64,000 bases of DNA from Sphingomonas sp. Leaf34 (lineage in GTDB: Bacteria; Pseudomonadota; Alphaproteobacteria; Sphingomonadales; Sphingomonadaceae): NCBI RefSeq assembly GCF_001421805.1, contig NZ_LMLC01000003.1, positions 62,236 to 126,235 on the forward strand, given 5' to 3'. Position numbers and translations under genes: made by a program. This document shows positions 39,280 through 47,794 of this stretch, in pieces. Every line of letters starts with the position of its first letter. The stretch's first letter is position 1. The notes under the pieces were generated by a model, which was given only the letters and a program-made list of their open reading frames with translations, was not told the DNA's origin and ran no database searches.

Positions 39280-39308
39280 CGTTACGAAACCGTCATCATC
39301 GCTTCATC
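39280..39308. promoter_or_regulatory. Candidate Pho box between phoD and the TonB receptor
   Basis: Three 7-bp elements spaced 11 bp apart: CGTTACG (39280), CGTCATC (39291) and CTTCATC (39302). The last two resemble the direct repeats bound by PhoB. The first is part of CGTTACGAAA (39280-39289), whose inverted copy TTTCGTAACG lies at 39211-39220 near the phoD start. Distance to a -10 is not convincing, so binding is tentative. Confidence 0.45.
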
Positions 39309-39369
39309 ATCACGACGTCGAAACGTCACGCAGCGTCCCTACTGCCTCACCATCGACACGGGGGACTTC

Positions 39370-41796
39370 ATGACACGTATCTTCACGCGGCTCGCACTTG
39401 CGATGCTTGCCACGACCTGCTCGACCGCAGCCTTGGCGCAAGCCGGTACGCAGGCCGGCACGCAAGCCGGCACGCAGGCCGATGCGCGGGCGGGTGGGCA
39501 GTCCGCCGGCACGGCCGGCGACGAGATCGTCGTCACGGCGCAGAAGCGCGAGCAGCGGATCGAGGACGTGCCGGTTACCGTCACCGCGGTCACCAGCGCG
39601 AAGATGGCGTCGATCGGCGTCAATTCGCTGAGCGAGGTCGCCGCGTATATCCCCGGCCTCCAGATCCAGGAGCAGAGCGCGAATAACCCCGGCTTCGTGA
39701 TCCGCGGCATCACCTCGGACAATGGTTCGTCGCAGCAGGGCGCACGCGTCACGCTCTATTACAACGGCATCGACATCAGCCGGTCGCGCGGCGCGTATCA
39801 GGACCTGTTCGACCTGGCGCGAATCGAGGTCGTGAAGGGCCCGCAGGCCACGCTGTTCGGCACCGCTGCCGCGGTCGGCGCGATCAGCGTGATCTCGGCG
39901 AAGCCCGAAGCCGGGTTTTCGGGCGCGATCAACGGGACATACGGCAATTTCGACCGCACGCAGGTGTCGGGCTTCCTGAACGCGGGCAACGACGTGCTCT
40001 CGGGCCGCCTCGCCTTCGCGTATAAATATCGCAAGGGCTATGTCCGCAACATCGCCGGCGACGCGAACGTGCCGAACCAGAATCAGGGCGGCGTCGATCA
40101 GGACGATCTCAACGGGCAGGATCAGCGCGGGCTGCGCGGCTCGCTGCGCTATCGCCCGAGCGACAGCATCACCGCCGATCTCGTCCTCACCTATGACGGC
40201 CAGCGCAACCCCGGCACCGCGTTCAAGAGCCGCGCACATGCCCCGACCGGCGGCCAGACCGGCGACTATGGCTATGCCGAACTCTCGGGGTCGCCCTACA
40301 GCGCGGCCACGCTCGGCGCGCGCAAGCTCGGGCTGACCCGCAACGTCTATGACGCCAATCTGACGATCACCGCGGACCTGTCGCCGGGGATCACGTTCAC
40401 CACCGTCAACGGCTATCGCCGGTTCGATTCGAACGAGGTGTTCGATGCGGATGGCGGCCCCGCCGCGTATCTGGAGTTCGCCGAAGACGCCAAGGGCGAC
40501 CAGTGGAGCCACGAAAGCCGGTTCGCCTTCGAAGGCCCGAAATACCGCGCCTCGGTCGGCTGGAACGCGTTCTTCGAAAACGGTTTTCAACGCGTGCCGT
40601 TCGCAACGGAGGAAGGCACGTATCTCGCCTGCTCGGTAAACACGAGTTTCGCGCAGATCCGGTCCGCGCTGAACGCCGCCGGCATCCCGACCGGCACGTC
40701 GTGCGTGGCGCCCAACGGCACGATCCCGGCAACCCGCGCGACCGCGGTCCTGACCGGCGGCCGGGCAACCGCGATCCCCTATTCGTCGGTGTTCACCAAC
40801 TTCGGCAACAACGACACCTATTCGGTGTTCGCCGACGCGACCTACATTCCGGTGCCGGCGCTCGAGCTGACCGCCGGCGCACGCATCCTGATCGAAGATC
40901 GTCAGTCGGGCTATACGTCGGTCCAGCCGAATTCGGTCATCCTGGCATCGCTCGGCGTCCGCACCAGCCTGCTCGGCACCGCGAACACGAACGGCAACAA
41001 GTTCGTCGCCGAAAAGAGCTTCACCGCGATCCTGCCGCGCTTCAACGCGCTGCTGAAGCTCGACGACGACGTCAATCTCTACGCCACGATCAGCAAGGGG
41101 CGCCGGTCCCCGGTCGTCCAGCTCGCCGCGCAGACCACCGCATTCGGCGTCGGCCCGAACCTCCAGGTCGTCCCGCAGGAGAATGTCTGGAACTACGAGG
41201 GCGGCATCAAGGGGCGGGTCGGGCCGTTCAGCGGCGCCGCGTCGGTGTTCTATCAGACCTATGACGGCTTCCAGGTCTCGGTGACGCAGCCCGACGGCTC
41301 GGCACGGACGCAGAGCGCGGGCTCCGCGAAAAATCTCGGCGTCGAGCTCGAAGGCAATCTGAAGCTCGCCTCGTACCTCTCCGTATTCGCGACGTTCGCG
41401 TATATCGATGGCGGGATCGCGGACAAGCCCGCCGGCTCGTTCGCAGGGAATCGCTTCCGCCTCCAGCCGGATACGACGGCGTCGGGCGGCCTGATGCTGC
41501 GGCTGCCGGTCGGTGGCGCGACGCTCTATGCGACGCCAAGCATCAACTACCGGTCGAAGGTGTTCTTCGAACTGCCGAATAACCCGGCGATCAGCACGCC
41601 CGGCTACATGCTCGTCAACGCGCGTGCCGGGCTCGAGTTCGCGCAGGGTCGCTACAGCGTCGGCGGGTTCGTCCGCAACGCCGCCAACAAGCGCTACCTG
41701 ATCGACGCGGGCAACACCGGCGGCGGCTTCGGCATCCCGACCTACATCGCCGGCGAGCCGCGCTTCTACGGCATCGAACTGGGCGCGAAATTCTGA
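39370..41796 (+). CDS. TonB-dependent receptor, phosphate-cluster member
   Basis: An 808-residue receptor with signal peptide (ending A-A-L-A-Q) followed by three A-G-T-Q units encoded by 12-bp near-repeats. Plug: E-I-V-V-T-A-Q-K-R-E-Q-R-I-E-D-V-P, F-V-I-R-G-I-T, R-I-E-V-V-K-G-P-Q-A-T-L-F-G-T; the barrel ends I-E-L-G-A-K-F. It is followed 50 bp later by PhoX and is divergent from PhoD, so it probably imports an organic phosphate or phytate-like compound. That substrate is inferred only from neighbours. Confidence 0.9.
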   Translation: MTRIFTRLALAMLATTCSTAALAQAGTQAGTQAGTQADARAGGQSAGTAGDEIVVTAQKREQRIEDVPVTVTAVTSAKMASIGVNSLSEVAAYIPGLQIQEQSANNPGFVIRGITSDNGSSQQGARVTLYYNGIDISRSRGAYQDLFDLARIEVVKGPQATLFGTAAAVGAISVISAKPEAGFSGAINGTYGNFDRTQVSGFLNAGNDVLSGRLAFAYKYRKGYVRNIAGDANVPNQNQGGVDQDDLNGQDQRGLRGSLRYRPSDSITADLVLTYDGQRNPGTAFKSRAHAPTGGQTGDYGYAELSGSPYSAATLGARKLGLTRNVYDANLTITADLSPGITFTTVNGYRRFDSNEVFDADGGPAAYLEFAEDAKGDQWSHESRFAFEGPKYRASVGWNAFFENGFQRVPFATEEGTYLACSVNTSFAQIRSALNAAGIPTGTSCVAPNGTIPATRATAVLTGGRATAIPYSSVFTNFGNNDTYSVFADATYIPVPALELTAGARILIEDRQSGYTSVQPNSVILASLGVRTSLLGTANTNGNKFVAEKSFTAILPRFNALLKLDDDVNLYATISKGRRSPVVQLAAQTTAFGVGPNLQVVPQENVWNYEGGIKGRVGPFSGAASVFYQTYDGFQVSVTQPDGSARTQSAGSAKNLGVELEGNLKLASYLSVFATFAYIDGGIADKPAGSFAGNRFRLQPDTTASGGLMLRLPVGGATLYATPSINYRSKVFFELPNNPAISTPGYMLVNARAGLEFAQGRYSVGGFVRNAANKRYLIDAGNTGGGFGIPTYIAGEPRFYGIELGAKF

Positions 41797-41846
41797 TTGC
41801 CACGCATCGTTTCACTACCACGCAACCATCCCTGGGGGGACCAAGC

Positions 41847-44318
41847 ATGACGTTCGAGACCATCTACACCGACGGCGATATCGACACCAATCCAAGCGCC
41901 AACCCGCATCTCAACGACCTGATCGCGGTGCGCTATTCCCGCCGCCAGACCTTGATGGGCGGGATGTCGGCAACCGCCGCGGCGGTGTTCGGCGGCATGC
42001 TGCTGACCGGCTGCGATGACGATAATGACGGCGGCTCGGACCCGGTGACGGTGACCGCGACCGCCGGTGGCAGCGCGACCGCCGGGCGCGTCGCGACGCT
42101 GACCGGTGCTGCGATCGGCCAGGTCGACAGCGTGAGCTGGTCGCAGACCGCAGGTCCGGCGGTCACGCTCGCCGGCGCCACCACCGCCACCGCAACGTTC
42201 GTCGTTCCCGGCGCTCCGGCCGGGACGGTCCTGAGCTTCGTCTTCACCGCCGTGTCGGCAAGCGGATCGGTCACGGCGACCACCAGCGTGACGGTCGGCG
42301 CGGCATCGCTCGGCTTCACCGCAGTCGCGAAGAGCCTCGCCGACGTCGTTGCCGTGCCGTCGGGCTATGCCGTGACGGTCCTGTACCGGCTCGGCGACCC
42401 GATCGGCAGCGGCGTCGGCGCCTATGCCAATGACGGCACCGACGCGACCTTCTCGAAACGTGCGGGCGATCATCACGACGGCATGAGCTATTTCGGCCTG
42501 TCGGCGACCGGGACTCCCGATGCGAACGGCAACACGCGCGGGCTGCTCGTGCTGAACCACGAGAATATCACGCAGGCGTATCTGCATCCGAACGGCCCGA
42601 CCAACACCGGTGGCGTTCGCCCCGAGGCCGAGGCGCTGAAGGAGATGGAATGCCATGGTGTGTCGGTGATCGAGATCAACCGCGCCAGCGCCTGGAGCTA
42701 TACGACCGCCTCGTCGTTCAACCGTCGCATCACGCCGCTGACGCCAATGAGCTTCTCGGGGCCGGTCCGCGGTGCCGACAGCCTCAAGACGCGCTATTCG
42801 CCCGACGCGACCACGGGCCGCGGCACGATCAACAATTGTGCAAACGGCACGATGCCGTGGAACACGTACCTGACGAACGAAGAGAATTGGGTTGGCTATT
42901 TCCGGCGCGAAGTTGGCGACGGCGTGCGTCGCGCGGCGAGCGGCCCGGCCGGCGTGAAGGCCAACACGTCGCTGGCGCGCTACGGCAAGTCCGAGAGCAA
43001 CACCGGCGGGAATTACGGGTGGTCGACGGTGACGCCCGCGGACACCACCAGCACGCTCTATGCCCGCTGGAACATCACCGCACAGGCCGGCGCACCGGCC
43101 GATGGCACCGGCGATTTCCGCAACGAGATCTTCCAGTATGGCTGGGTGGTCGAGATCGATCCGTTCGATGCCAATTCGACCCCGCGCAAGCGGACCGCGC
43201 TGGGCCGCATGAACCATGAGGGGTGCCAGATCGGCCGGACGATCGCTGGCGTGAAGCCCGCCTTCTACATGGGCGACGACGCGCAGAACGAGTATATCTA
43301 CAAGTTCGTGTCGGCGACGCCCTGGGCGACGGCGGATGCCACCGCGGCAAACCGTCTCGCGATCGGCGACAAGTATCTCGATACGGGAACGCTGTACGTC
43401 GCGAAGCTTGCAGCCGACGGCAGCGGCCAGTGGCTGCCGCTGGTGTTCGGCCAGGGGCCGCTCACCTCGGCCAATGCAGCCTATCCGTTCGCCAGCCAGG
43501 TCGACGTGTTGATCAACACGCGCCTCGCCGCGGATGCGCTGGGTGCGACGCGGATGGATCGGCCGGAGTGGACCGCGGTCAATCCCGCCACCGGCGAGAT
43601 GTACTGCACGCTCACCAACAACTCGTCGCGCACCGTCGCGACCGCGGATGCGCCCAACCCGCGCGCCTATGTCGATCCGAAGACGACCGGCGGACAGACC
43701 ACGGGCAACGCCAACGGACACATCATCCGCCTGCGCGAGACTGGGGATACGTCCGAGGCGACGACGTTCGTGTGGGACATCTATGCGTTCGGCGCAGGCT
43801 CCGATCTGGATGCGACCAACATCAACCTGTCGGGTCTCGATGCGACCAACGACTTCTCGTCGCCCGACGGTCTGTGGTTCGGCCTGCCGAGCAACGCGTC
43901 GGGGACGATCGCGCCGGTGATGTGGATCGAGACCGACGACGGCGCCTTTACCGATGTCACCAACTGCATGCTGCTCGCCTCGGTGCCGGGCATCGTCAAC
44001 GACGGGGGCACGCGGACCGTGACCAACACGATCGGTGCGGCGACCGGCTCGGTGACGACGCGGATCGGCAAGGCACCGGGGGCGGCGCTGCGGCGCTTCC
44101 TGGTCGGGCCGAAGGAGTGCGAGATCACGGGCATCCACTCGACCCCCGATGGCCGGTCACTGTTCGTCAACATCCAGCATCCGGGCGAGAATGGCGGCCC
44201 GACCAACATCACCAGCAGCTGGCCGGCGAACCAGGCGGGCACGGTGACTAGCCCCTCGCGGCCGCGGTCGGCGACGATCGTGATCACGAAGAACGATGGG
44301 GGTGTGGTGGGGCTTTAA
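41847..44318 (+). CDS. phoX: PhoX family phosphatase (DUF839), Tat lipoprotein with Ig/PKD-like insert
   Basis: An 823-residue protein. A 30-residue lead precedes a twin-arginine signal (S-R32-R33-Q-T-L-M-G-G) ending in the lipobox L-L-T-G-C56, so the protein should be membrane-anchored after Tat export. Residues about 65-150 form a Ser/Thr/Val-rich Ig/PKD-like domain. The PhoX part has L-N-H-E-N, T-N-E-E-N-W, M-G-D-D-A-Q-N-E-Y-I-Y-K-F, R-P-E-W and F-S-S-P-D-G-L, the residues of its Fe/Ca centre region. It removes phosphate from monoesters. Downstream hairpins at 44347-44403 probably end the transcript. Confidence 0.9.
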   Translation: MTFETIYTDGDIDTNPSANPHLNDLIAVRYSRRQTLMGGMSATAAAVFGGMLLTGCDDDNDGGSDPVTVTATAGGSATAGRVATLTGAAIGQVDSVSWSQTAGPAVTLAGATTATATFVVPGAPAGTVLSFVFTAVSASGSVTATTSVTVGAASLGFTAVAKSLADVVAVPSGYAVTVLYRLGDPIGSGVGAYANDGTDATFSKRAGDHHDGMSYFGLSATGTPDANGNTRGLLVLNHENITQAYLHPNGPTNTGGVRPEAEALKEMECHGVSVIEINRASAWSYTTASSFNRRITPLTPMSFSGPVRGADSLKTRYSPDATTGRGTINNCANGTMPWNTYLTNEENWVGYFRREVGDGVRRAASGPAGVKANTSLARYGKSESNTGGNYGWSTVTPADTTSTLYARWNITAQAGAPADGTGDFRNEIFQYGWVVEIDPFDANSTPRKRTALGRMNHEGCQIGRTIAGVKPAFYMGDDAQNEYIYKFVSATPWATADATAANRLAIGDKYLDTGTLYVAKLAADGSGQWLPLVFGQGPLTSANAAYPFASQVDVLINTRLAADALGATRMDRPEWTAVNPATGEMYCTLTNNSSRTVATADAPNPRAYVDPKTTGGQTTGNANGHIIRLRETGDTSEATTFVWDIYAFGAGSDLDATNINLSGLDATNDFSSPDGLWFGLPSNASGTIAPVMWIETDDGAFTDVTNCMLLASVPGIVNDGGTRTVTNTIGAATGSVTTRIGKAPGAALRRFLVGPKECEITGIHSTPDGRSLFVNIQHPGENGGPTNITSSWPANQAGTVTSPSRPRSATIVITKNDGGVVGL

Positions 44319-44346
44319 GCCTCGCTGCCCGCGGACTTTGCCGAGC

Positions 44347-44403
44347 CTCCCCCACAAGGGGGAGAACCAGCAATTCACCACCCCGGCGGAGGCCGGGGTG
44401 GTG
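44347..44403. repeat. Two adjacent GC-rich palindromes (REP-like / terminator)
   Basis: CTCCCCC-ACAA-GGGGGAG (44347-44364) and a 12-bp perfect stem, arms 44376-44387 and 44392-44403, with loop GGAG. The first resembles the unit hairpins at 29678-29909. They separate convergent phoX and the MerR gene and may terminate both. Confidence 0.7.
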
Positions 44404-44450
44404 GCGTAATCAGAGGCTTGCCGATCGTACCTCACGAACGGTCTGAGGTG

Positions 44451-44843
44451 TCAGATCGCCTCGTTCGGGATTCGCGCGAGCGCCTCCTGCTCGATCTTCT
44501 CCAGTTCGTCGCGCGTCTGGACGATCGCGTCGCGTTGCGCATCGAGGAGGTCGATGCGCTGGCGGCAGCGTTCGGCCAGCGCGCGCATCTGTTCGACATG
44601 CTGCGGATCGGCGTCGTAGAGGTCGAGGAATTCCTCGATGTCGCGCAGCGTGAAGCCCAGCCTCTTGCCGCGCAGGATCAGCTGCATCCGCGCCACTTCG
44701 CGCCGCGTGTAGACGCGCGTCGTGCCGATCCGGCACGGCTCGATCAGCCCCTTGTCTTCGTAGAATCTGAGCGTGCGGGCGCTCACGCCGAGCGTGCGCG
44801 AGACCTCCTGTATGCCGGTAAGATCGTCCTGTCGGTCGTTCAC
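44451..44843 (-). CDS. MerR family transcriptional regulator
   Basis: A 130-residue regulator: winged helix with I-Q-E-V-S-R-T-L-G-V-S-A-R-T-L-R-F-Y-E-D-K-G-L-I-E-P (11-36), then the second wing and a C-terminal coiled coil (about 80-122). No metal-binding cysteines are present, so it is not a metal sensor. It overlaps the end of fadD by four bases (ATGA at 44840-44843), hence part of the same unit. By position it probably controls fatty-acid or acyl-CoA breakdown, like LiuR-type MerR proteins; dyads at 46572-46604 are its likely site. Confidence 0.88.
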   Translation of the reverse strand: MNDRQDDLTGIQEVSRTLGVSARTLRFYEDKGLIEPCRIGTTRVYTRREVARMQLILRGKRLGFTLRDIEEFLDLYDADPQHVEQMRALAERCRQRIDLLDAQRDAIVQTRDELEKIEQEALARIPNEAI

Positions 44844-46525
44844 GCGTTCACTCCCCTCGCCTCCGACGCTGCGGCCTTGGCGGCCTCTTCTGCGACAAGT
44901 TCCTTTTTGGATAGCTTGCCGATCAACGTCTTGGGCAGAGTGTCGCGGATTTCCACCTCGCGGGGAAGCTCGATCTTGCTGATCTTGTCGCGCAGAAAAT
45001 CACGCAGTTCTAGCGGGGTAGCCACCGCCCCTTCGGCCAGCACGACAAAGGCCTTGGGCGCTTGCCCCCGGTATTTGTCGGGCACGCCGATGACCACCGC
45101 CTCGAGCACGGCGGGGTGTTCATACAACGCTTCCTCGATCACCCGTGGATACACGTTGTAGCCGCCGGCGAGAATCAGGTCCTTGATCCGGTCGACGATG
45201 AACAGATAGCCGTCTTCGTCGAGGTGCCCCACGTCGCCCGTCCGCAGCGCCCCGTCCGCGAACAGCGCGGCGGTGGCCGCCGGCTTGTGCCAATAGCCTT
45301 GGGTGATCTGGGGACCGCGCGCGCAAATCTCGCCATTCTCCCCGATCGGGAGCAGCCGGGTCGGGTCCTCGCGGTCGCGGATCTCGATCGTCGTGCCGGG
45401 GAACGGCAAGCCCGCCGAGCCCGGCTTGTTGACGCCGTCGATCGGGTTGCAGGTGATGATCGGCGAGGCTTCGGACAGGCCATAGCCCTCGACGAGCTTG
45501 GCGCCAGTCGCCGCCTCGAACGCGGTGCGGACCTCGGCGGGGAGCGGCGCGCCGCCCGAGATGCACGCGTGGATCGAGGACAGGTCGATCTTCTGCGTCT
45601 CGGCAGCGGTCGTAATCGCGGCGTAGATCGTCGGCACCGCGGGGAAATAGCTCGGCTTGGTGCGGTCGATCGTCTTGAGCAGCTGACCGAGTTCGAAGCG
45701 CGGCATAAGGATCATTTCTGCGCCCGCGCGGATCGAATAGGTCAGCACCGTCGTCAGCGCGAAGACATGGAACAGCGGCAGCGCGCCGAGCACCCGGTCC
45801 TGATGGGGCTGCTCGCCGCCGACGAACACCATCATCGCATCGGCGTTCGACACCAGATTCGCGTGGCTGAGCATCGCCGCCTTGGGCTCGCCGGTGGTGC
45901 CGCCGGTATATTGCAGCACCGCGACCTCGTTCGGCGAGACCGAGACGGGGGTTGGCGCACCTTTTGCCTTCAGCAGAGAGTCGAACGTGCAATGGCGCGC
46001 ATCGCGGGGCGCGTGGCCGATCTCAGCGCGCTTGAAGATCCGGTAGGCGATCGACTTCAGCGTCGGCAGCGCGCCGGCGATCGGGCAGGTTATGACGTGC
46101 TTTACGCCCATCTGCCCGGCGACCTTGAGCACGCGCGCATGAATTTCGGCGATGTCGCAGGTGGCGATGATCGTCGCGCCCGAATCCTCGAGCAGATGCG
46201 CCAGCTCGCGCTCGACATAGAGCGGGTTGACGTTGACGACGATTCCGCCGGCCTTGAGGATCGCGAAGAACAGGATCGGATAATACGGCGTGTTGGGCAG
46301 GCAGAGCGCGACGCGTGTCCCCTTTGCGACGCCGAGATCCTGAAGGCCCCGCGCGGCGCGGTCGACCGACTCGCCGAGCTCGGCATAGGTCAGCGTGCGC
46401 CCCATGAAATCGAGGACGTTGCGCGACCCGAACCGGCGGACCGACGTATCGAGCATGTCGCCCAACAACCGCGGTTCGCCCAGCAATGGCGCGCCGATCG
46501 CTTTGCCCCCGGAAGTGTCCTGCAT
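44840..46525 (-). CDS. fadD: Long-chain fatty-acid-CoA ligase
   Basis: A 561-residue adenylate-forming enzyme. It has the AMP motif Y-T-G-G-T-T-G-E-P-K, then V-E-G-Y-G-L-S-E-A-S-P, Y-W-H-K-P and R-T-G-D-V-G-H-L-D-E-D-G, with the catalytic lysine in K-L-S-K-K-E near the end. It activates fatty acids to acyl-CoA for the adjacent beta-oxidation genes. ATG 46525 follows GGAG by six bases; in-frame ATGs at 46537 and 46558 lack such a site. It is divergent from fadA and overlaps merR. Confidence 0.92.
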   Translation of the reverse strand: MQDTSGGKAIGAPLLGEPRLLGDMLDTSVRRFGSRNVLDFMGRTLTYAELGESVDRAARGLQDLGVAKGTRVALCLPNTPYYPILFFAILKAGGIVVNVNPLYVERELAHLLEDSGATIIATCDIAEIHARVLKVAGQMGVKHVITCPIAGALPTLKSIAYRIFKRAEIGHAPRDARHCTFDSLLKAKGAPTPVSVSPNEVAVLQYTGGTTGEPKAAMLSHANLVSNADAMMVFVGGEQPHQDRVLGALPLFHVFALTTVLTYSIRAGAEMILMPRFELGQLLKTIDRTKPSYFPAVPTIYAAITTAAETQKIDLSSIHACISGGAPLPAEVRTAFEAATGAKLVEGYGLSEASPIITCNPIDGVNKPGSAGLPFPGTTIEIRDREDPTRLLPIGENGEICARGPQITQGYWHKPAATAALFADGALRTGDVGHLDEDGYLFIVDRIKDLILAGGYNVYPRVIEEALYEHPAVLEAVVIGVPDKYRGQAPKAFVVLAEGAVATPLELRDFLRDKISKIELPREVEIRDTLPKTLIGKLSKKELVAEEAAKAAASEARGVNA

Positions 46526-46571
46526 CTCGCTCTCCATAACTCGATGTGCGTAAGCCATCTTGTCGGCCGCT

Positions 46572-46607
46572 TCACCTTGACGTAAAGGTGAGGTATCGCA
46601 CCTTAAG
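46572..46607. promoter_or_regulatory. MerR-type operator and promoter upstream of fadA/fadB
   Basis: Half-sites TCACCTT (46572), AAGGTGA (46585) and CACCTT (46599) alternate in orientation. TTGACG at 46577-46582 and TTAAGG near 46603 leave an unusually long spacer of about 20 bp with the dyad inside it, as at promoters activated by DNA distortion by MerR proteins. The centre, GACGTAAAG, resembles LiuR-type sites. Confidence 0.5.
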
Positions 46608-46657
46608 GGTAACCCGCAAGCGTCAATGCGGGGCGACCGCAATATGAGAGGATCATC

Positions 46658-47794
46658 GTGACCAACGTCGTCATCGCCGGGTACGCCCGTTCGCCGTTCC
46701 ACCTCGCCGGCAAGGGCGAGCTCGCCCGTGTCCGTCCGGACGACCTCGCCGCGCAGACGATTCGCGGGCTTCTCGACAAGACCGGCGTCGATCCCGCAGA
46801 GATCGAGGACATCATCCTCGGCTGCGCCTTCCCCGAGGGCGAGCAGGGCCTCAACGTCGCCAAGCTGATCGCGCAGATCGCCGACCTGCCGATCTCGGTC
46901 GGCGGGATGACGGTCAACCGGTTCTGCGGCTCGTCGATGAGCGCGATCCACATCGCCTACGGCCAGATCGCGGTCGGCGCGGGCGAGGCGTTCATCTGCG
47001 CCGGGCTCGAATCGATGAGCCGCGTGCCGATGGGCGGCTACAACCCCCTCCCCAACCCCGCGCTCGCGAAGAAGAGCGCTGGCGCCTATATGGGCATGGG
47101 CGAAACGGCCGAGAACGTCGCGCGCCAATACCAGATCACGCGCGCCGAGCAGGACGCATTCGCGGTAAAGAGCCAGGACAAGGCCGCTGCGGCGCGCACC
47201 GATGGCCGCCTGTCCGACGAGATCGTGACGATCCAGACCAAGGGCGGCCCCGTCAGCCAGGACGGCACGATCCGCGCCGGCACGACCACCGAGGCGCTCG
47301 CCGGCCTGAAGCCCGCGTTCAGCGCGGAGGGTTCGGTCACGGCCGGCACATCGTCGCCGCTGACCGACGGCGCGTCCGCGGTGCTCGTCACCTCGGAAGA
47401 GTTCGCCAAGAAGCATGGCCTGACGATCCTCGCCCGCATCAAGTCGATCGGCGTATCGGGGTGCGCGCCCGAAACGATGGGGCTCGGCCCGATCGGTGCG
47501 TCGAAGAAGGCGCTCGAACGCGCCGGGATCACCGTCGCCGACCTCGACGTGGTCGAGATCAACGAGGCGTTCGCCAGCCAGGCGATCGCCTGCATCCGCG
47601 ATCTCGGGCTGAAGGACGAGACGATCAATCTCGACGGCGGCGCGATCGCGATCGGTCACCCGCTCGGCGCGACCGGCGCGCGGATCGTCGGCAAGGCGGC
47701 CGCGCTGCTGGCCCGCGAAGGCGGCCGCTACGCGCTCGCGACGCAGTGCATCGGCGGCGGTCAGGGCATCGCAACGGTGCTGGAGCGCGCATGA
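46658..47794 (+). CDS. fadA: Acetyl-CoA C-acyltransferase (thiolase)
   Basis: A 378-residue thiolase. The nucleophile is C90 in V-N-R-F-C-G-S-S-M-S-A-I; N-E-A-F-A-S, G-G-A-I-A-I-G-H-P-L-G-A-T-G-A-R and C-I-G-G-G-Q-G supply the rest of the active site. It cleaves 3-ketoacyl-CoA in beta-oxidation. GTG start with AGAGGA upstream. Its stop overlaps the fadB start (ATGA), as expected for subunits of one complex. Confidence 0.93.
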   Translation: MTNVVIAGYARSPFHLAGKGELARVRPDDLAAQTIRGLLDKTGVDPAEIEDIILGCAFPEGEQGLNVAKLIAQIADLPISVGGMTVNRFCGSSMSAIHIAYGQIAVGAGEAFICAGLESMSRVPMGGYNPLPNPALAKKSAGAYMGMGETAENVARQYQITRAEQDAFAVKSQDKAAAARTDGRLSDEIVTIQTKGGPVSQDGTIRAGTTTEALAGLKPAFSAEGSVTAGTSSPLTDGASAVLVTSEEFAKKHGLTILARIKSIGVSGCAPETMGLGPIGASKKALERAGITVADLDVVEINEAFASQAIACIRDLGLKDETINLDGGAIAIGHPLGATGARIVGKAAALLAREGGRYALATQCIGGGQGIATVLERA

